DNA of 64,000 nt from Chloroflexota bacterium (GTDB lineage: Bacteria > Chloroflexota > Dehalococcoidia > Bin125), in assembly GCA_009838915.1 (NCBI GenBank), contig VXQT01000036.1, positions 177,998 to 241,997 on the forward strand. The letters are read 5' to 3'. Made by a program: the position numbers and the translations under genes. This document shows, piece by piece, positions 8,776 to 17,487 of the stretch; the first letter of the stretch is position 1; each line of letters starts with the position of its first letter. The notes under the pieces are model-generated. The model was given only the letters and a program-made list of their open reading frames with translations, had not been told where the DNA came from and made no database searches.

Positions 8776-9807
8776 CTAGCTAGTCGGAATGCGCATCGGC
8801 GGGAGGCGCAACGCCTCTCGCAGCCAGTTCGCGACCCGCACCCAGCGCTCCTCGAGTTCGGCGCTGCGCCGCTGCAGCCAGTAGCGCACGAACCGTCCGC
8901 CCTCGACCGCGCCAAACGCAAACGCCGCAACCGCGCCCCCGGCGATGATGTCGGCGATGTAGTGCTCACCGAGGTAGACAAGTGCAAAGGTCAACGCGGC
9001 CGAGTACAGCAGTGCGACGCCGATCAGCCAGCGTGAACGTAGGACGATCCCTACACCGACCACGACGAACGAGGCCGCAAAGTGCAGCGACGGCATCGCG
9101 GCTGAGGGATTCGGCTCGGCCATCGCCTCGAAGGCCCAGTTGTAGAAGTCAACCCCGAGTATCGCCGGCCCAACGCTATGCATGCCGCGTACGACATCGT
9201 TGATTAGCCCCTGCTCTGCTGCCATCCATGGTGGCGCTGTGGGGACCGTGAAGTAGAGGATGACGCCCAGATAGAAGGTCAGCGCCACAATAATCGTGAC
9301 CCGCCAGGCCATGCGCCGCACAAACAGCCATGTACCGATCACGGCAGCGTGCGGGAAGACGAACCAGGTCCAATGGACAATCGCGGAGAAGTACGCCGGA
9401 AGTCCCGGAGCCGACTCCGCCCCGCCGATCCGCGACTGCAGCCAGGCCGACGGCGTCACTCCGCCGAACATCCACAACTCCCAGTCGAGCACGTAGCTGG
9501 TCAGGATGCGCAGACCCGTCTCGTCGGCAGCGTCGCGCAATTGGATAAAGAAACCCATCGACACCACGTAGGCGACCAGGATGCCCCAGTCGCCCCAGCG
9601 ACGCGCCAGCACAAACACACCCACCACCGCACATCCCGCGATCGGCGCGAACACGATTGCATCGAGCGACGCGATCTGCCGCAGCACGACGGTCAGGACG
9701 CCGAGCCCCAACGCCGCCCAGCAGAGCGCGCCGATCACTTGCCGTCGTTGAATCTTTGTGGCTCGCTGCACCGACCCTTTCACCTCCCCGCTTCGCCGTC
9801 TCGTCAC
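8776..9807 (-). CDS. PAP2-superfamily membrane protein, inositol-phosphoryl transferase/IPC synthase-like
   Basis: 343 residues with several membrane helices. The C-terminal half carries the PAP2 active-site blocks: AMPSLHF (nucleophile-region His in the S-x-x-x-H type block) and GEHYIADIIAG (His plus Asp). This spacing resembles the AUR1-like branch that transfers or hydrolyses phosphoryl groups at the membrane face. It starts with a short basic cytoplasmic segment (MTRRRSGEVKGSVQRATKIQRR). The next downstream gene on this strand is UPF0104, again pointing to lipid or envelope chemistry. Substrate is unresolved. An internal start nearer the first helix is possible. Confidence 0.75.
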   Translation of the reverse strand: MTRRRSGEVKGSVQRATKIQRRQVIGALCWAALGLGVLTVVLRQIASLDAIVFAPIAGCAVVGVFVLARRWGDWGILVAYVVSMGFFIQLRDAADETGLRILTSYVLDWELWMFGGVTPSAWLQSRIGGAESAPGLPAYFSAIVHWTWFVFPHAAVIGTWLFVRRMAWRVTIIVALTFYLGVILYFTVPTAPPWMAAEQGLINDVVRGMHSVGPAILGVDFYNWAFEAMAEPNPSAAMPSLHFAASFVVVGVGIVLRSRWLIGVALLYSAALTFALVYLGEHYIADIIAGGAVAAFAFGAVEGGRFVRYWLQRRSAELEERWVRVANWLREALRLPPMRIPTS

Positions 9808-9885
9808 TTTCTGACTATGCGCCTTGCAAGCCTATCGGCTATGCCCAGATAGCGTAACGAATTGTACGCGCCAGCGCGGTGTCCC

Positions 9886-10653
9886 CTAGCTCGCCGCCGA
9901 GAGCTGCTCCGAGATCGCCTCGGCGATTCCGGTGATGTCGGTCAACGGCGAAATCGACCCGCTGTCGGCGCACGACGCCCCGCCCCCGCCCGCTGCTCCC
10001 TCGCGCGTGGCTTCAATCACGCTCTTCATGAACACAATCACCCCGTTCTGGGCGAAGACAAGCAAGGCCGATTGCCAACAGCCCCCGCTGTGACCGTGAT
10101 GGAGCTCGATCAGCACTGACGCGTCACCGACTATCGGCGCCTCCCGGAACCTCGCATCGAACAGTTCATGCTGAGGCACGATGATCCGGGCCAGCGAGGG
10201 CGGCTGCGACGCAAGATGTCGGACCCACTCAATCGCATCCTCTCGAGAACGGTCCGTGTACACGTGGATCCAGAACGTCTCCCCGGTTGGGCTGTCCAGG
10301 CTGGGTTGATAGAGCACGCCAACCGAAGCCTCGGCTCGACCCGGCAACGCCGCGACGATCGAATCCTCCGATGCCTCGAGCCAGAACTGCAACCCAACCT
10401 CGATCTCCGTCGGCTCCAGGTGCCGACCGATCCGATGTCTTGGCACTTCCAACGTGAGTCCGCCGTTCGCTTCTGAAGCCGGCTCGGCCTGGTCTCCGTT
10501 CTCCGTCTCTGTTACCTGTGCATCACCGTTCGAATCGGAACCGTCCGTCGGCTGCGCATCCCCGCACGCCGCCGCGACACAGGCGACCACGATCAGCCCG
10601 GCCAGCGCGTACAGCACGCCGAATCGCCTGCCAAACCGCTGCAAGACCGACAC
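9886..10653 (-). CDS. predicted secreted lipoprotein coupled to the sensor kinase
   Basis: 255 residues of unrecognised family. The GTG at 10653 lies one base after the stop codon of the kinase gene and has GGAG upstream. From this start the N-terminus is an ideal lipoprotein signal: basic RFGRRFG, hydrophobic core, and lipobox VAAAC with acylated Cys30. An acidic Ser/Asp/Glu-rich linker follows, then a domain of ~180 residues with no family I can name (contains TFWIHVYTDRSREDAIEWVRHL). An upstream ATG would overlap the kinase and bury the signal, so it is rejected. The arrangement suggests an extracytoplasmic partner or target of the two-component system. Confidence 0.72.
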   Translation of the reverse strand: MSVLQRFGRRFGVLYALAGLIVVACVAAACGDAQPTDGSDSNGDAQVTETENGDQAEPASEANGGLTLEVPRHRIGRHLEPTEIEVGLQFWLEASEDSIVAALPGRAEASVGVLYQPSLDSPTGETFWIHVYTDRSREDAIEWVRHLASQPPSLARIIVPQHELFDARFREAPIVGDASVLIELHHGHSGGCWQSALLVFAQNGVIVFMKSVIEATREGAAGGGGASCADSGSISPLTDITGIAEAISEQLSAAS

Positions 10654-10654
10654 C

Positions 10655-12226
10655 TCAACCCAGCTCCGGGCCTGAGCCATCCACCAACTGCGCCCGCTCG
10701 GCGCCGTCCTGGGTAGCGAGCAGCACGATGTGAAACGTCGTTCCTACTCCCTGCTCGCTCGACACTCGTATCTCGCCCCCTTGTGCCCGCACCAGCTCGC
10801 GCGCGATCGCCAGTCCCAGTCCCGTGCCGCCTTGCGCACCGGGCCGATCGGACTTGTAGTAGCGGTCGAACAGGTTCGGTATCGCCTCCTCGGGAATGCC
10901 GACTCCCGTGTCGGCGACCGCAATCGACACGCTGCTCCGGCTCTCAACTGTTGCGCTCAACTCTACGTCCCCGCCCGGCGGGGTGTGGCGCAATGCGTTG
11001 TCGACCAGATTGCCCAGGACTTGGTCCAGCCGGTCCCAGTCGCCCAACACGTCGCCCACCTCAGCTCCATCGTTGACTGCCACCGTGAGCCTGACGTCCA
11101 ACTCCTGCGCCCGAAGCGCAAACAGATCCCCCACGTGCTCCAGGAGCGATGACACGTTGACCGGTTTCGATTCGACCCGCACCTGCCCGGCCTCGATCCT
11201 CGACAGATCCAGCAGCCCCTCGACCAGGCGCAGCAGTCGGCGCGACTCGTCCTCGATGATTCGATACGCGTTGCGTTGTTCGTCGTCCTTGACTACATCG
11301 TCCATCAACGCCTGCGAAAAGCCGTTGATCGATGTCAGCGGCGTCTGTAAGTCGTGAGAGACGTTCGCAAGAAAGTCACGCAGCGCAGTCTGCTGGCGCT
11401 CAACTTCCTCGGTCATCTGATTGAACGAGGTCGCCAACTCCTGCGCTTCTTGCGACCCGCCGACATCCACGCGCTGCTGCAACTGTCCTCGCGCGACACT
11501 GCGCGATGCAGCCGCCACCCGCTGAATCGGTCGATAGATCGACCGCGAGACGAGGAATCCGACCAGCGACGCCACCACCAGCGCGACTATCCCTGCGATT
11601 AGCATCTGCGGCGCCAGATCGGCTAGTACCGCCGAGCGCGAGCCGCCGACCAGGCCAACCACGATGCAGCACACGTCGCCCTGCCGTTGTTGCGCCTGTG
11701 GGCCGAGACCGGTCAGCACGTACGAGAGACGCTCACCGTCTGCCGTCGTCACCTGCCCTTCCACGACATCGTTCCGATTCAACGCCTCAAAGTCCAGGTC
11801 CAGTTGCTCGCCGTAGAAGCGGTCACCCGTCTCATAGGTCCTCACCACTTCACCTGCCGATGTGATCCCGAGCACGACCACGTCGAGCTCATCGACAATC
11901 GACCCGATCAGCCGGTCGTCCGTCTCAAAACTCCTCAGTGTGCGCTCGAGCGTGCGGCCTTCGCGCTCCTCCGAGAACAACTCCGGGCCCCAGGCGGTCG
12001 CCAGTTCCCGCAGTCGCGATTGATCGACGCGATCCTGGTACCCGCCCAGCAGGAGGAAGGTGGTCAAGCCCACGACGACCAGCGTCAGAATGACAATCGC
12101 GACCAGGGTCACGTAGATGCGCGAACGGATCGTGCTGAACTGCAGACCCGGACGGCGCAACTCGGGTACCCGCAGCCGCGTGGTCATCGCCGAAACCCGA
12201 CTCGTCAAGCGTGACGACATCAGCAT
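10655..12226 (-). CDS. membrane sensor histidine kinase with HAMP domain
   Basis: 523 residues. A first membrane helix (~38-60), an extracytoplasmic sensor region (~65-205), and a second helix (~208-230) are followed by a HAMP domain (PIQRVAAASRSVARGQL). The dimerisation/phosphoacceptor domain has His291 in FLANVSHDLQTPLTS. The ATPase domain has the N box DNALRHTPPGG, G1 DTGVGIPEE and G2 GGTGLGLAI. All catalytic boxes look intact. It is 39 bases downstream of the response regulator and one base upstream of a lipoprotein gene, so the three probably form one operon. The start may instead be the ATG at 12187. The stimulus is unknown; the sensor region has two adjacent cysteines (VCCIV). Confidence 0.9.
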   Translation of the reverse strand: MLMSSRLTSRVSAMTTRLRVPELRRPGLQFSTIRSRIYVTLVAIVILTLVVVGLTTFLLLGGYQDRVDQSRLRELATAWGPELFSEEREGRTLERTLRSFETDDRLIGSIVDELDVVVLGITSAGEVVRTYETGDRFYGEQLDLDFEALNRNDVVEGQVTTADGERLSYVLTGLGPQAQQRQGDVCCIVVGLVGGSRSAVLADLAPQMLIAGIVALVVASLVGFLVSRSIYRPIQRVAAASRSVARGQLQQRVDVGGSQEAQELATSFNQMTEEVERQQTALRDFLANVSHDLQTPLTSINGFSQALMDDVVKDDEQRNAYRIIEDESRRLLRLVEGLLDLSRIEAGQVRVESKPVNVSSLLEHVGDLFALRAQELDVRLTVAVNDGAEVGDVLGDWDRLDQVLGNLVDNALRHTPPGGDVELSATVESRSSVSIAVADTGVGIPEEAIPNLFDRYYKSDRPGAQGGTGLGLAIARELVRAQGGEIRVSSEQGVGTTFHIVLLATQDGAERAQLVDGSGPELG

Positions 12227-12265
12227 CCCGGAACCAGCGCGGCCGGGTCCAATCGCGTTCGGCGC

Positions 12266-12988
12266 TTAGCCGCGCTCGTGCGGTTCGCCATTGGACGAAA
12301 GCGCCAGGCTCGACGGATGGTCGCGCAACGTCATCTTGTAGCCCACTCCGCGCAGCGTTTCGATTTGCAGATCGCTCTCGCGCAGGTGTTGACGCAGGTG
12401 GTTGATGTGCACATCCACAGTCCGTGTTTCGCCGCTGAACGTGTAACCCCAGACCAGGGAGAGCAGTTGCTCGCGCGACATCACCGTCTGCAGGTTCTGC
12501 GCCAACGCAAACAGCAGATCGAACTCCTTCGTTCGCAGCTTCAGCGATACGCCCCCCAGGGTCGCTTCCCGCGTCTGGCGATTGAGCGTCAGGCTGCCGA
12601 CCGAAACTTCCACCCCGGACCTGGCAATCCCGTCGGCCCGCCGCAGGATCGCTTTGACCCGCGCGACGAGTTCCTTGGGATTGAACGGCTTGGTCAGGTA
12701 GTCGTCGGCGCCCAACTCGAAACCGGCCACCTTGACTGCGTCTTCGCGGCGCACGGTCAGCATCAGGATGGGCACGTCCGAATCCTGGCGAATGCCCTTG
12801 GTCACTTCGAACCCGTCGAGCTTCGGCATCATCAGGTCGAGCACGACGAGATCGGGCCGCAACATTACGGCCTTCTCCAGCGCTTCCTGTCCGTCGGAGG
12901 CGAACTCGAGCTCGTATCCCTCGCGGGAGAGGTACAGGCGGACGAGCTCACGAATGTGTGGCTCATCGTCGGCAATGAGAATCTTCAT
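12266..12988 (-). CDS. OmpR/PhoB-family response regulator
   Basis: 240 residues. The receiver domain (1-~118) has the acidic pair in ADDEP, phosphoacceptor Asp51 in VVLDLMMP, a Thr in MLTVRRED and Lys in YLTKPF. The C-terminal winged-helix DNA-binding domain (~135-235) has LRTKEFDLLFALAQN and the recognition-helix segment TRTVDVHINHLRQHL. The ATG at 12988 starts exactly at the receiver fold (MKILIADDE); an upstream in-frame start adds a non-homologous 11 residues. It partners the histidine kinase immediately downstream. Targets are unknown, but the coupled lipoprotein and the operon itself are natural candidates. Confidence 0.92.
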   Translation of the reverse strand: MKILIADDEPHIRELVRLYLSREGYELEFASDGQEALEKAVMLRPDLVVLDLMMPKLDGFEVTKGIRQDSDVPILMLTVRREDAVKVAGFELGADDYLTKPFNPKELVARVKAILRRADGIARSGVEVSVGSLTLNRQTREATLGGVSLKLRTKEFDLLFALAQNLQTVMSREQLLSLVWGYTFSGETRTVDVHINHLRQHLRESDLQIETLRGVGYKMTLRDHPSSLALSSNGEPHERG

Positions 12989-13019
12989 GGTCGTGCAGCC
13001 TGCCCGCCAACCGATTTTC

Positions 13020-13025
13020 ACTATA
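13020..13025 (-). promoter_or_regulatory. -10 box of the two-component operon
   Basis: TATAGT, one base from the TATAAT consensus, lies 31 bases before the response-regulator ATG on the minus strand. The region at -35 has no clear TTGACA, which would fit an activator-dependent or autoregulated promoter. Confidence 0.4.
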
Positions 13026-13169
13026 GAACGTCACGCGTCATCGATCGGACCATGAATGTCGGGCATTGAACGATGGAACGCGAATGTCAAGCTCGGGCGA
13101 TGCCGTAGACCTGGCTCGTTGATAGCCTCAGTTCGGAAACGCAGCGGACAGTCCGCGAGGGAGCGAACG

Positions 13170-14426
13170 ATGCCTAGACGTGAAGTGCCGGCCGGAGTGG
13201 AAGTGCGATCCGCGAACGCAGAAGAGATGGAGGACTTCCGCTTCATCGCCAACCTCGCGCTCGGAGAACACGGCAATCCAAAGCGCGACCCCGTGACCTT
13301 TCTTCAGCCCGAGTGGTCCACCTGCGTCTTCGAGCACGGCGCGCTCTCGACCACCTTTGGCGCCTGGCCGTTCTCGATGCGTTTCAACGGCGAGCGCGCC
13401 CACGTCGCCGGCGTCACCGCCGTCGGCACCGACCCGACCAAACGCCGCCGCGGCTACCTCCGCCTGGCAATGGAACACTCCCTGGACGAACAGTACGAGC
13501 GCGGCCAGTCGCTGGCGGCGCTCTACGCATCGCAGGCCGGCATCTATCAGCGCTTCGGCTACGCCGTCTGCTCCCGCCGACTTCGGTACGAGATCGACCC
13601 GCACGACCTGAACTTCGTACAGGCTCCCACGCCGACGGGCACGCTCAGCGTGTCCAACGCCAGAGACCTGCCCGACAACGCCGTTGTCATCCGCGACCTG
13701 TATCGCGAGTACATGCAGCCGCGTAACGGCTTGTTGCACCGCGGCATCAACCTCTGGACCGCCGAAGTCCTCGACGAGCCATCGAACATCGAGGAGGGTC
13801 CGGTCCGCGTCCTGCTCTACGAGGAGGACGGCGAAGCGCTGGGCTACATGGTCTACACCAGCCGCGAAGACCAGGCGATCAGCGAACCCAGCGCCTTCCA
13901 GCGCGATCACCGGATGACGATCCGCGAGTACGGCTGGCTCACCCCGGCCGCCTACGTCGCGATGTGGCAATACGCCGCCAGCCAGGATCTGACCTGGCGC
14001 ATCTACCTCAACGACGCCCCCTCAGACGACCCGATCCAGCACTTCGCTCGCGATCCGCGCACTCTCCGCGTCAGGGCCATGGACGGCATCCTCGTGCGCA
14101 TCGTCGACCTGCCCCGCGCGTTGATGACGCGCCGCTACCAGGTCGAGTCAGAGCTCACGTTCCGGGTTGTGGACGAACTCTGCGAATGGAACCAGGGCAC
14201 CTGGAAACTCAGCGTCGGACCCGAGGGCGCGGACATCCGCCAGGTGGACGAGTCACCGGAGTTGACCATGGATGTGTTCACCCTGGCGCACCTAGCAACC
14301 GGCGCGCTCACGGCCACATTCAATCACCGTCTCGGTCGGGTCGAGGCCGCCGACTCTGCGGCGCTGCTCCGCGCCGATCATCTCTTCGCCACCGAGTACG
14401 CGATGCACTGCATGAACCACTTCTAG
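13170..14426 (+). CDS. Eis-like GNAT N-acetyltransferase
   Basis: 418 residues with the three-part Eis layout: N-terminal GNAT domain with acetyl-CoA loop RRRGYLRLAM preceded by AGVTAVGTDP; a second GNAT-like domain; and a C-terminal SCP2-like domain (~320-418). ASQAGIYQRFGYAV contains the Tyr used as general acid in mycobacterial Eis, and the chain ends in MNHF, matching Eis enzymes whose terminal Phe carboxylate acts as the base. Such enzymes acetylate amines, including aminoglycosides at several positions, and peptides. GAGGGAG precedes the ATG at 13170; the open frame upstream is not homologous. It is monocistronic and divergent from the two-component operon. Confidence 0.85.
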   Translation: MPRREVPAGVEVRSANAEEMEDFRFIANLALGEHGNPKRDPVTFLQPEWSTCVFEHGALSTTFGAWPFSMRFNGERAHVAGVTAVGTDPTKRRRGYLRLAMEHSLDEQYERGQSLAALYASQAGIYQRFGYAVCSRRLRYEIDPHDLNFVQAPTPTGTLSVSNARDLPDNAVVIRDLYREYMQPRNGLLHRGINLWTAEVLDEPSNIEEGPVRVLLYEEDGEALGYMVYTSREDQAISEPSAFQRDHRMTIREYGWLTPAAYVAMWQYAASQDLTWRIYLNDAPSDDPIQHFARDPRTLRVRAMDGILVRIVDLPRALMTRRYQVESELTFRVVDELCEWNQGTWKLSVGPEGADIRQVDESPELTMDVFTLAHLATGALTATFNHRLGRVEAADSAALLRADHLFATEYAMHCMNHF

Positions 14427-14440
14427 GCTCGCCGTCCGCG

Positions 14441-15382
14441 TCAGACCGGCTCGCCCAGTAGGTAGCGACCGACCGCCTCTTCCAGCGCGGTGACCTCGCG
14501 CGGATCCAGGTCTCGATACGGAGGTCTTGTGTGCGTGCGCGGCAGACCGCTGGTGATGTGAGTCAGTTCCTTAAGCGCCCCGACCCGGGGAAACAGGTTG
14601 AGGATGTCGTGCAGCTCGTTGAGCTGGTCCTGCGGGCGCTGCGGCTCGCCGCCCTCGCGATGCGCGAACTGGATGGTCTTGACCAGCGCCGGCACCGCGT
14701 TCGCCATTCCCGAGACGCCGCCCACGCAACCCGCCTGGTACAACGACGCGTGCGCCGCATCTGACCCGGCCATCACTCGGAACTCCGAGCCGGGACCCTC
14801 CGCCGGCACCTGCGCCATATAGCGCGCCGTCCGCTCCGCGTCGCCGCCCGAGTCCTTGATTCCCATCAGTTGCTCCGGATGCCGACGCAACACGCCGGCG
14901 AGTACATCGTCGGGAATGTCGATGCCCGCCTGCGCCGGCATGTTGTACAGCAAGGCCCGTCCGTCGGACGGCAGTGACTCAATCACCGCGCAAAACCACT
15001 GGATCATGCCCCAGGAGTCGACGTTCTTGAAGAAGAAGGGCGGCAGCAGCGCCACTGCGTCCGCGCCGGCGTCGAGCGAGTCATTGGCCGCTCGAATCGT
15101 ATCGGGCAAGGAGGGACAGGTGGCTCCCGCGACCACCACCAATCCGCCGCCGATGCCCCGCGAGGCTTCCTTCACCGCCCTGACCACACGCTTGCGCTCT
15201 TCCATCCCCACCGACGGACCTTCACCGTTTGTGCCCAGAGTGAGAATGCCGGTGATCCCCATCGTGCGCATCCAGTCGACGTGCGGACCGATCCAGTCCA
15301 AATCAATTTCACGGCCGCCCTCGGTGAACGGCGTTACCTGGGCAGTCATCAGCCCGTCGAGCCGCTCGTGTTTCAGCGCCAT
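14441..15382 (-). CDS. DapA-family (dihydrodipicolinate synthase/N-acetylneuraminate lyase) aldolase
   Basis: 313-residue TIM-barrel class I aldolase. Lys176 in MGIKDSGGD is the Schiff-base lysine and Tyr146 in LLYNMPA the proton-relay tyrosine; the GTNGEG loop (51-55) binds the pyruvate carboxylate. Family members condense or cleave pyruvate with aldehydes (DHDPS, NAL, KDG aldolase and others). The gene is alone, not with lysine-biosynthesis genes, and has a C-terminal segment (THTRPPYRDLDPREV) used in some catabolic members, so a catabolic aldolase is at least as likely as DapA itself. GAGGCAGC lies before the start. Confidence 0.8.
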   Translation of the reverse strand: MALKHERLDGLMTAQVTPFTEGGREIDLDWIGPHVDWMRTMGITGILTLGTNGEGPSVGMEERKRVVRAVKEASRGIGGGLVVVAGATCPSLPDTIRAANDSLDAGADAVALLPPFFFKNVDSWGMIQWFCAVIESLPSDGRALLYNMPAQAGIDIPDDVLAGVLRRHPEQLMGIKDSGGDAERTARYMAQVPAEGPGSEFRVMAGSDAAHASLYQAGCVGGVSGMANAVPALVKTIQFAHREGGEPQRPQDQLNELHDILNLFPRVGALKELTHITSGLPRTHTRPPYRDLDPREVTALEEAVGRYLLGEPV

Positions 15383-15446
15383 GACGCTGCCTCCATTCGC
15401 TGCCTGATCTGCAGGCTATCCCTGTTCGAAGTCGCGCCCGAACGAT

Positions 15447-15452
15447 TAATCT
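15447..15452 (+). promoter_or_regulatory. -10-like box of a possible leaderless transcript
   Basis: TAATCT lies 7 bases before the glycosyltransferase ATG; a weak TTCGAA is 16 bases upstream of it. Confidence 0.35.
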
Positions 15453-15459
15453 CAGTGCC

Positions 15460-16788
15460 ATGCCTCGCGTGTACGTCTGTAGCGCCACCGGTGCATTGAC
15501 CACCGACGCGGCCCCCGTCGGTGGAGGCGTGGCCGTGCTCGAAGCCCTGATTCCGCATCTGCGGGAGTCCGACTGCGAACTCACCCTGCTTACGCCGGGC
15601 CGCGAGGCGTCTCTCGACGGCTTTCGGCAGACGCTTCCGGTCGACACGCTCTCGATCAGCGAGCCGGACCGCATCCTTGACTTGAACGCTCGCGGCTATG
15701 CACGGTTCGCGATCGAGTGGCAGGCGGCGCTATCCGACTACTTCGCCGATATCAACCCGATCGACGCCGTGGTCATCGCCAACGACACTTCCGAAGGACC
15801 GCCGTTTGCCCATCTTCAGGCCAACGGCTTTCGCCAAATGGCACTGCTGCACGTCATCGTCAGCGAGTTCTTCAGCCGCCGCTACATCTCACAGCCGATG
15901 GGCCTGCCGCTCAATGGCGCGCATCTGTCGGCGCTCTGGCGATTGGCCGAGCGCCGTGGCATCGCCCGCCATGCCCCCGACATCGCCCGACTCGTCTGGT
16001 CCAAGGAGCGGGATCTCGCCCGCCATGTGGATGTACCCATCGCGCCGTCGGCACCGGTCGCAAGATCCCTGGCCGACTGCTACCCGGGCACCGGCGTCTC
16101 GCGGCGCACGCAGATCGTCCCCTGGGGTGTGATCGGCGATGCCGATCCCACGCTGCGCGAACACCGCGCCGAGACGCTGCGCGCGGTTGGCGCAGACCCG
16201 AATCGGTTCACCCTCCTCACCCTCAGCCGAATTTCGCCTGAGAAGCGGATCAACCTCGCCATCGACGCGCTGAAGCTGATCGAGCGTCAATCGCCGACCA
16301 CCGCCGAGCGAATCCAACTGATCGTCGCCGGCGGTCCCGCCTACATGGGCGGCGAGGCATACGATCGCAAACTGCGCGAGGACGCGGAGCGTTTTCGGCG
16401 AGTCGAGGTCGTGTTTCCGGGCTACATCGCTAGCGAGCAGAAGTGGCGACTGCTCGCCGCCGCCGACACATTTCTCTCACCCAGCTACTACGAGGCCTAC
16501 GGCCTGACCATCGCCCAGGCCCTGGCGAGCGGCACGCCTGTCGTGGCCACGCCTCACGCCGGCGCCCGTGCCACCGTTAACGAGCGTCACGGCTGGATCG
16601 CGGAGGCGACACCCAAGGCGTTCGCCGCGACGATTCGCCGCGCCCTGCACGCCGACGAGACGCGCGAGATTCTGCGCCGCCGCGAAGCTGCCGTGAGTTG
16701 GGCCCAGGAGCGACCCTTTCGCGTCGCCGCTGAGCGCATCATCACCATCGCCCGTACACTCGCTCACGGTGAATCGCCGCATAAGTGA
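15460..16788 (+). CDS. GT-B fold glycosyltransferase (GT4-like)
   Basis: 442 residues. The N-terminal Rossmann-like domain begins with a Gly-rich acceptor loop (GGGVAVLEALIPHLRE). The C-terminal nucleotide-sugar domain has LLTLSRISPEKRINLAIDAL and the E-x7-E-type donor motif PSYYEAYGLTIAQALASG followed by TPVVATPHAGA. It should transfer a sugar from a nucleotide-sugar donor with retention of configuration. Acceptor and donor are unknown. It is followed 13 bases later by a HAD hydrolase gene on the same strand, probably co-transcribed. Confidence 0.85.
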   Translation: MPRVYVCSATGALTTDAAPVGGGVAVLEALIPHLRESDCELTLLTPGREASLDGFRQTLPVDTLSISEPDRILDLNARGYARFAIEWQAALSDYFADINPIDAVVIANDTSEGPPFAHLQANGFRQMALLHVIVSEFFSRRYISQPMGLPLNGAHLSALWRLAERRGIARHAPDIARLVWSKERDLARHVDVPIAPSAPVARSLADCYPGTGVSRRTQIVPWGVIGDADPTLREHRAETLRAVGADPNRFTLLTLSRISPEKRINLAIDALKLIERQSPTTAERIQLIVAGGPAYMGGEAYDRKLREDAERFRRVEVVFPGYIASEQKWRLLAAADTFLSPSYYEAYGLTIAQALASGTPVVATPHAGARATVNERHGWIAEATPKAFAATIRRALHADETREILRRREAAVSWAQERPFRVAAERIITIARTLAHGESPHK

Positions 16789-16801
16789 CTGAGGAGTTCG
16801 C

Positions 16802-17437
16802 ATGACGAGTCAGCGCGCGGTGCTGTTTGACTTCGGAGGAGTCTTGATCCGCATGGACTGGGACGGCTATGACGAGTTCGGCAAGCGCTGGAATCTGCCG
16901 GCCGGTACGTTGGTCGACGCCTTCTACCGCACACCCGAATGGCATGCCATCGAAACAGGTCGCGGCAACTGGGAGACTTGGCAGCGCGGCGTCGAGCAAC
17001 GTCTATCGCCGTACCTGCAAGGTGATGTGGCGCGCGGCGTGCAGGACCTGCTCGACGCCTGGTACGCGCAGCCCTGGCAGTATCACCACCCCAACTTCGA
17101 ACTCGCGCACGACCTCCAGGCCAACGGCCACAAGATCGGCGTGCTCTCCAACGCGCCCGACGACCTGCGCGACCGCTTCCTCAGCAATCTCCCGGTCGAG
17201 GTCAGTTGGGACGCCATCGTCGTCTCCGGCGAGATCGGCATGCGCAAGCCCGATCCCGGCATCTTCCATCACGCCGCCGATGAGATAGGCGTCGCGCCCG
17301 AGCATTGCTTCTTCATCGACGACCTCGAAGAGAATGTCCTCGGAGCCCAAGCCATCGGAATGGGCGGCTACCACTTCACACGCAACAACTACAGGGCCCT
17401 TCGAATCGCCCTCCGCGCCGCCGGCATCGACGCCTGA
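16802..17437 (+). CDS. HAD-superfamily hydrolase, subfamily IA
   Basis: 211 residues. Motif I is DFGGVL with nucleophile Asp10; the second Asp of the usual DxD is Gly, as in the IA variant that includes YihX-like and epoxide-hydrolase N-terminal phosphatases. Motif II is VLSNAPD, motif III the Lys in MRKPDPGIF and motif IV FFIDDLEEN. A small helical cap lies at ~20-85. It is likely a sugar-phosphate or other small-molecule phosphatase. GAGGAG precedes the start. Position right behind a glycosyltransferase suggests sugar metabolism, an inference from context only. Confidence 0.83.
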   Translation: MTSQRAVLFDFGGVLIRMDWDGYDEFGKRWNLPAGTLVDAFYRTPEWHAIETGRGNWETWQRGVEQRLSPYLQGDVARGVQDLLDAWYAQPWQYHHPNFELAHDLQANGHKIGVLSNAPDDLRDRFLSNLPVEVSWDAIVVSGEIGMRKPDPGIFHHAADEIGVAPEHCFFIDDLEENVLGAQAIGMGGYHFTRNNYRALRIALRAAGIDA

Positions 17438-17443
17438 TCCCCG

Positions 17444-17487
17444 CTCCCCCTGCGCTGCGGGGGAGATGCCTCAGGCAGAGGGGGGCT
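17444..17487 (+). repeat. REP-like GC-rich palindromic repeat, copy 1
   Basis: CTCCCCC/GGGGGAG hairpin followed by GAGATGCCT and a CAGAGGGGGGC end, closely matching copies near 40.5 kb and, for the hairpin half, near 60.3 kb. It lies between convergent genes and runs into the 3' end of the aquaporin gene, where it encodes the last residues and stop codon. It may act as a bidirectional terminator. Confidence 0.6.
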
